A stretch of DNA of 64,000 nucleotides, from assembly GCA_031410595.1 (NCBI GenBank), contig JANNZM010000125.1, positions 38,259-102,258 of the forward strand. Reading direction: 5' to 3'. Position numbers and translations under genes: made by a program. A model generated the notes under the pieces. That model was not told where the DNA came from. It did no database searches and was given only the letters and a program-made list of their open reading frames with translations. Shown here one piece after another: positions 59,131 to 64,000 of this stretch. The DNA is from JANMCE01 sp031410595 (GTDB taxonomy: Bacteria; Actinomycetota; Acidimicrobiia; Acidimicrobiales; Ilumatobacteraceae). How positions within the stretch are numbered: position 1 is the first letter of the stretch; each line of letters opens with the position of its first letter.

Positions 59131-61323
59131 ATGCTGCGACGTTCCTGGCCCCTGGTCGTCAGCCTCGGACTGACCGTCGCAACAATCGTGGTTTGTTGTC
59201 CGAGTGCTCGCGCCGCCACCCAGGCAACGTCGGCATTCATTCCGATCACCCCCACCAGACTCCTTGATACCCGCGACCGCCAATCGCTCGCGCCGGGCGC
59301 CACCTTGCGGCTCCCGATCGCCGGAGTCGCAGGCGTCCCCCACGCCGCCGTCGCGGTCTCGATGAATGTCACCGTGAACGAAGCCCGCGCCGCAGGCTTC
59401 GTGACCGTTTGGCCCAGTGGGCTCTCGCAACCAACCGCGTCAAACCTCAATGTCGAACGAGCAGGGCAAACCATCGCCAACGCCGTCGTCGTACCGGTCG
59501 GCGCCGACGGCAGCGTCACTCTCCTCGATCAGCCTGGCGGACAACTCATCGTCGACATCAATGGAGCCTGGACGCCCGCCAGCAGCTCGGCCGGCGGGCG
59601 ATTCATGCCGACGACGCCGACGCGCATTCTTGATACGCGCTCGACGCAACCGGTGACGACATTGCGCGTGCCGCTCGGGGAGAATGCCCGCCACGCCAGC
59701 GCCGCAGCCGTGAACCTCACCGTCACCAACCCGCGCCGGGGTGGCTTTGTTTCGGTCTGGCCGGCCGGAACGCCACAGCCGGAGGTGTCGTCGTTGAACG
59801 TCGAGCACCCGGGTCAGACGATCGCCAACTTCGCCATCGTCCCCCTCGGCCTTGACGGCTCCATCGACATCTGGACCAACACCCAAGCCGACGTCATCAT
59901 CGATCTTCTGGGCATCTTCACCAAAGTCGACGCTCCCATCTCCTCCGACGGCCTCTTCGTCGCCCTCACTCCGTCGCGACTGTTTGACACGCGAGACGAC
60001 CAGCGCGGGCCGTTGCGAGGTGGGTGGCGTCGCGACATCGCAATCGCCGGACGAGGGGATATTCCTGCCGACAACGTGTCCGCCGTGCTCGCCAACCTCA
60101 CCGCCACCGAAACGTCGCAGGCCACTTGGCTGAGCGCCTATCCGTCGGGCACGTCGCTACCAACGACATCGACACTCAACCTCGAGAGGACCTACCAAAC
60201 GCTGCCGAACATCATGCTGTCGCAGGTCGGAGCCAACGGTGGCCTTTCGTTGTATGCGCAACGAACAACGCACGCAATCGTTGATGCGCTTGGCTACTTC
60301 ACCGGTCCGTCCGCGCCCGCCAACGCGGACGTGCCGCTCGTTGCACCGACGCCGACCTTTCCGTCCAGCGACGGCGCGCTTCATCTTGTGCACGAGATAT
60401 CCGGCACCATTTCGCCAAAATCGGTCGTGTCCAACGGCACCGGCCTCGTCTTTGCTCAGAACATGATGTACAACCACTCTGTCACGGTGTACGACCGCGA
60501 TGGAGATCTGGTGCGAACCATCTCCGATCAGGTCGGAGCTCAGCGGGGTGCGCCGGTCGAAGCCGCCGCCTTCCCGGGCGGACGCCAGATGTACGTCAGC
60601 AACTACTCGATGTACGGGCCGGGTGCCGGACCCGAAGGTTTCGATGCATGCACAACGGCCAGCGCGGTCAGTGAGAGCACGGTGTACCGCCTGACTGGTC
60701 TCACTATCGATCAGGTCATTCCGGTGGGCAAGGTTCCAAAGTACGTGGCGGTGTCGCCGGACAAACGCTGGTTGGTGGTCAGCAACTGGTGTGGAGAAGA
60801 CGTCAGCCTCGTCGACATTGCAACGGCCCGTGAGGTCCGCCGAGTTCACGTCGGAAGAAATCCTCGCGGCCTGGCCATCACGCCCGACTCGTCGCTCGCG
60901 TACGTCGCGCTGATGGGCGAAGGAGGGGTGACAACGATCAGCCTCGCGACCGGCGCAGTGTCGCCATCGGTGCCCATCGGCGGCGGTGCCCGTCACCTCA
61001 ACCTCTCCTCCGACGGCCGCTGGCTCTACGTCACGCTGAATGAGGAAGGCGCCGTCGCCAAGGTCGACACCACGATCATGAGCGTCGTCGGCAGGGCAAC
61101 CACCGGCACACAACCGCGCAGCGCAGCCATCACAGCCGACGGTCGCTATTTGTACGTCGTCAACTATGAGTCTTCGTCCGCCAGCAAGATCCGCACGTCG
61201 GATATGACCGTGGTGCAGACGGTCGCCACCGCGGCGAATCCCATCGGCATCACCTATGACGATGAGGCCCATCAGCTCTGGGTGAGTTGTTATGTCGGCC
61301 GCATCCTCGTCTTCCAGGACTGA
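59131..61323 (+). CDS. Secreted protein: three TRLLDTR-type repeats plus beta-propeller
   Basis: A 730-residue secreted protein. A signal peptide ends at SARA-ATQ. Three homologous beta domains of about 110 residues follow (about 36-150, 159-268, 280-390), each opening with a variant of PTRLLDTRD and ending with D-NGAW or LGYF-type segments. The C-terminal part (about 410-730) is a YVTN/lactonase-like beta-propeller (VAVSPDKRWLVVSNW, AITPDSSLAYVALMG, ITADGRYLYVVNYE). TAGGCT ends 8 nt before the ATG (leaderless). A surface binding or adhesion role is plausible but unproven. Confidence 0.78.
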   Translation: MLRRSWPLVVSLGLTVATIVVCCPSARAATQATSAFIPITPTRLLDTRDRQSLAPGATLRLPIAGVAGVPHAAVAVSMNVTVNEARAAGFVTVWPSGLSQPTASNLNVERAGQTIANAVVVPVGADGSVTLLDQPGGQLIVDINGAWTPASSSAGGRFMPTTPTRILDTRSTQPVTTLRVPLGENARHASAAAVNLTVTNPRRGGFVSVWPAGTPQPEVSSLNVEHPGQTIANFAIVPLGLDGSIDIWTNTQADVIIDLLGIFTKVDAPISSDGLFVALTPSRLFDTRDDQRGPLRGGWRRDIAIAGRGDIPADNVSAVLANLTATETSQATWLSAYPSGTSLPTTSTLNLERTYQTLPNIMLSQVGANGGLSLYAQRTTHAIVDALGYFTGPSAPANADVPLVAPTPTFPSSDGALHLVHEISGTISPKSVVSNGTGLVFAQNMMYNHSVTVYDRDGDLVRTISDQVGAQRGAPVEAAAFPGGRQMYVSNYSMYGPGAGPEGFDACTTASAVSESTVYRLTGLTIDQVIPVGKVPKYVAVSPDKRWLVVSNWCGEDVSLVDIATAREVRRVHVGRNPRGLAITPDSSLAYVALMGEGGVTTISLATGAVSPSVPIGGGARHLNLSSDGRWLYVTLNEEGAVAKVDTTIMSVVGRATTGTQPRSAAITADGRYLYVVNYESSSASKIRTSDMTVVQTVATAANPIGITYDDEAHQLWVSCYVGRILVFQD

Positions 61324-61422
61324 CTGTTCGTCCCGAACCGAGACCTACTGCGGCACAGAAGATGACGAAAGAGCCTCAGATCGGCTATCTTCTGGCACCC
61401 CCAACGGAGGAAAACGTTTTTC

Positions 61423-61848
61423 ATGGCCAGCAGCACCGAGTCCACCCCAACCGAGACCGAAGTGTCCACCGACGTGGTCGAATCGTCCGTTCCCGAGACT
61501 GTCGTTACGGAAGCGGCCGAGGCACCCGCTGTTGCCGACGCACCCGCCGCGGCCGAGTCGGCAGCGGTTGTCCCGGCCGCTGCACCGAAGGCTGCGGCCC
61601 CGTCCAACTCGCGCTTCTCCGAGGCTGAACGCACCCTGCGCAAAGAGCGCGTCGCCAAGGCGAAAGACGCGCTCGCCCGTTCCGTCGGCGTCAAGGGTGA
61701 CCACGTGGCCCCCGCCCGGGCATCGCTCAAGATGTACCTGCAGCGCCTGAACGAGCCAAACCAGCCCGACGACGCCCGTTTCGAGCTGCTTATCAACGGC
61801 CCGTTCACCGCACCGCCCAAGAAGAAGACGAACGACCGCAAGTTCTAA
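61423..61848 (+). CDS. Hypothetical protein with acidic Ala/Pro-rich N-terminus
   Basis: A 141-residue protein. Residues 1-60 are low-complexity Ala/Glu/Pro/Val/Ser; residues 62-141 are a charged helical region (RFSEAERTLRKERVAKAKDALARS) ending KKKTNDRKF. GGAGG lies 12 nt before the ATG, and a TATCTT -10 candidate at 61386. No family recognised. A hairpin follows after 45 nt. Confidence 0.65.
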   Translation: MASSTESTPTETEVSTDVVESSVPETVVTEAAEAPAVADAPAAAESAAVVPAAAPKAAAPSNSRFSEAERTLRKERVAKAKDALARSVGVKGDHVAPARASLKMYLQRLNEPNQPDDARFELLINGPFTAPPKKKTNDRKF

Positions 61849-61893
61849 CACCCCGGAGACGCCCGCCTTTCGAGCGGTCCCCCTCGCACGCAG

Positions 61894-61924
61894 ACTGCCC
61901 GGCCGCTCACCGCTGTCGGGCAGT
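61894..61924. terminator. Hairpin between convergent genes
   Basis: ACTGCCCG (61894-61901) pairs with CGGGCAGT (61917-61924) around a 15-nt loop, between the plus-strand hypothetical gene (end 61848) and the minus-strand TPR gene (end 61938). It has no T-run, so it could act as a weak bidirectional terminator. Confidence 0.45.
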
Positions 61925-61937
61925 GTGCTGTAGCGGC

Positions 61938-63146
61938 TCAGCGACCGAGGCCCCCCAGGCGATACTCAACGTCGGCGAATCCAGGCAGCACATCGTTGAT
62001 CTGCCGGAACAGCTGCCGGGCCCGAGGGACGTTGCCTGCTCTGTCGTAAAGGTCGGCCAGCGCATACCAGGTGCGGAGGTGGTGGTCTTTCACCTTTTTT
62101 GGCGTGGCCGCGGCAGCCTTCTCGAGCAGCGCAATGGCCTCTTTGAACATCTCCCGGTCAGCAAGAGAGCCGGCATAAACGATCCGCCCCTCAGCGACGA
62201 TCTCGGCTGACGGTGAGGCGGCCCTGAGTTCGTCCCAGAGCTCCTCGACGGTGGAGAACCGTTTGAGGGCGCGATAGCAGTCGGCAAGGACAGGATGCTG
62301 GTCGTAGGAGTCGGTGAGCAGGCGGTAGGCCTCCATCTCGCCGGCAGCTTGTCGCCACCGCTCCAGGCGGTAGAGGGTGAGCCCGTACAGCTCGCGCACG
62401 GCAGGGGCGCCGGGGGCCTCCTCAGCCAACTTGGCGATGATTCGCTTGGCGTCGCTGTACCGCTCACGTTCAAACGCACCCCGCGCTGCGTCGAGCCGCT
62501 CCTCGAGCTTGACCGCCCGCTTCGCCCCAACGGCCTGCTGCAGCTCGACCACCACTTCCGGAGGCAACGGCTTTGGCTTCGACCGGTCTTTCGGCACCAA
62601 ACTCGGCTCGGCCCTCGCAACCGCTGCTTCGACAGCGTCACGAAGCGGACCCTCGTCTACCCACTTCTCGGCTTGCCATGGGGCCTTTTCCATTGGCTTC
62701 GCACCGGCAGATCGGGGACGGTCACTCTTACGAGGCGACGGCAACAGCGGCGCAGCGGCGTCCAATCGACGATTCAACTGGCGACCTGGACGGGGGGCAC
62801 GCTTCTCGTACGGCTCGGAGGTGCGATGGCTGCCCGTGCGGGGCACGCCTCCGGTCCGTGGTGTGCCAGCTCCGCCGCGCTTACCACCCGACAGTTGGCC
62901 AGTTGACGAGGGTCGCGGCGCCGTTTCACCGGGCCCCGAGGCCGTGCGGTCATCGGCGAACCAGGGGCGGTCGGGAGCGTTCGGCGCCTTGTTGGCAGAG
63001 GCGTCTGGTCCTGAGGTTCGGCCCTGGCGAGCTGCGGCTCGAGCCGATCCGGGTGAGCGGCGAACGGAGGCCGACCGGCCGACAGGACGAGCTTCGGCGC
63101 CATCCGTTTTGGGGCGCGAGAAAGAAGGGTCGTCAGAAGTTGGCAC
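61938..63146 (-). CDS. TPR-like protein with basic disordered N-terminus
   Basis: A 402-residue protein from the GTG at 63146, which follows TACACT by 6 nt (leaderless). Residues 1-155 are Arg/Pro/Ser/Gly-rich and disordered; residues about 185-395 are helical repeats (ARGAFERERYSDAKRIIAKLAEEAPG, LYGLTLYRLERWRQAAGEMEAY, LADLYDRAGNVPRARQLFRQI) of TPR type. The role is probably as a scaffold; partner unknown. It is the first gene after the rRNA operon. Confidence 0.8.
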   Translation of the reverse strand: MPTSDDPSFSRPKTDGAEARPVGRSASVRRSPGSARAAARQGRTSGPDASANKAPNAPDRPWFADDRTASGPGETAPRPSSTGQLSGGKRGGAGTPRTGGVPRTGSHRTSEPYEKRAPRPGRQLNRRLDAAAPLLPSPRKSDRPRSAGAKPMEKAPWQAEKWVDEGPLRDAVEAAVARAEPSLVPKDRSKPKPLPPEVVVELQQAVGAKRAVKLEERLDAARGAFERERYSDAKRIIAKLAEEAPGAPAVRELYGLTLYRLERWRQAAGEMEAYRLLTDSYDQHPVLADCYRALKRFSTVEELWDELRAASPSAEIVAEGRIVYAGSLADREMFKEAIALLEKAAAATPKKVKDHHLRTWYALADLYDRAGNVPRARQLFRQINDVLPGFADVEYRLGGLGR

Positions 63147-63185
63147 GCTGAAAGTGTAGGCGACCCGAAACTCTGGGCGAAAACG

Positions 63186-63219
63186 ACAGCAACCCACAGA
63201 TTTCTCTGTGGGTTGCTGT
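63186..63219 (-). terminator. Intrinsic terminator of the rRNA operon
   Basis: A perfect 15-bp stem (ACAGCAACCCACAGA and its complement) with a 4-nt loop lies 11 nt after the 5S 3' end, followed on the transcribed strand by CGTTTT. This is a strong factor-independent terminator for the rRNA operon. Confidence 0.9.
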
Positions 63220-63230
63220 ACTAGATAAAT

Positions 63231-63346
63231 CCCGGCGACGACCTACTCTCCCAAGGGGTCTACCCCTAAGTACCATTGGCGCTGGTGGTCTTAACTGCCG
63301 TGTTCGGAAAGGGAACGGGTGTGTCCCCACCGCTATGGCCACCGGA
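63231..63346 (-). rRNA. rrf: 5S ribosomal RNA
   Basis: The minus strand contains the conserved 5S core: GGTGGCCATAGCGGTGGGG at the 5' end, CCCGTTCC and CGAACACGGCAGTTAAG in loops B and C, and GGGAGAGTAGGTCGTCGCC at the 3' end. The length of about 116 nt is normal; the ends are approximate to a few bases. Confidence 0.95.
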
Positions 63347-63426
63347 AATCTGTTGTCAAGGGGCAGCACCCACTACGGGCGCCCCTAAGAACTTCAGAGC
63401 GAGCACGAACAAATCAAATGAAAAAA

Positions 63427-64000
<574 letters not shown>

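Noticed and set aside
60157..61272. 371-aa minus-strand frame opposite the propeller part of the secreted protein
   Set aside because: Repeats of the propeller create an antisense frame; no start signal or known domain.
63347..63426. tRNA in the 23S-5S spacer
   Set aside because: The spacer of about 80 nt shows no cloverleaf or CCA-proximal signature.

Overview
The window is high-GC actinobacterial chromosome. The division/cell-wall (dcw) cluster with sepF and divIVA, an MtrAB-type two-component system followed by an LpqB-like lipoprotein, DUF3040, a PimB'-like mannosyltransferase neighbourhood, a DnaQ-UvrC fusion and the NUDIX-pyrG, recN-nadK-tlyA order are all typical of Actinomycetota. 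Gene content, many GTG starts and many apparently leaderless genes fit a deep-branching, non-mycobacterial lineage. Acidimicrobiia (Ilumatobacter/Microthrix-like) is my best guess, by inference only.

Layout. 1-16.3 kb (minus strand): 5' end of ileS, then, read against transcription, divIVA, sepF, yggS, ftsZ, ftsQ, murB, murC, murG, ftsW, mraY, murE, ftsI, ftsL, rsmH, mraZ. Many junctions overlap by 4 nt. murF and murD are absent from their usual places. The operon starts with a promoter embedded in five TGGGN MraZ boxes, and the rsmH leader carries a 25-nt inverted repeat. 16.3-23.4 kb is an accessory segment: a decayed lipoprotein gene, a haloalkane dehalogenase, a frameshifted M20 amidohydrolase, a CoA-transferase, a toxin-antitoxin-like pair and a lipoate-ligase-family gene. 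23.4-31.8 kb: acyl-CoA dehydrogenase; moxR-DUF58-transglutaminase operon; DUF3040, dinB and a polyprenol-phosphate sugar synthase. 31.9-34.6 kb: response regulator, histidine kinase, GerMN lipoprotein. 34.6-43.7 kb: phosphofructokinase, OmpA/BON protein, glycerol kinase, and a long minus-strand operon (small Cys-rich protein, queG, GT4 mannosyltransferase, membrane protein, SRPBCC, ROK kinase, ACT protein). 43.8-48.4 kb: diguanylate cyclase, then divergent NYN ribonuclease and DnaQ/GIY-YIG nuclease sharing two LexA boxes. 48.5-55.9 kb: HD protein, xerD, NUDIX, pyrG, recN, nadK, tlyA, phasin-like protein. 55.9-63.1 kb: rhomboid protease, HAD phosphatase, DUF1015, SSB-like protein, a secreted three-repeat/beta-propeller protein, a hypothetical and a TPR protein. 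The window ends in an rRNA operon (3' part of 23S, 5S and terminator, minus strand).

Themes: cell-wall synthesis and division; envelope glycolipid synthesis; and a DNA-damage layer (LexA boxes, recN, dinB, SSB-like protein). The most intriguing unexplained signals are regulatory: a 30-nt promoter element shared by the SSB-like gene and the Cys-rich/queG operon, the rsmH leader structure, a palindromic element duplicated in the accessory segment, and an interspersed repeat in two dcw spacers. I found no CRISPR array, intact insertion sequence or tRNA.
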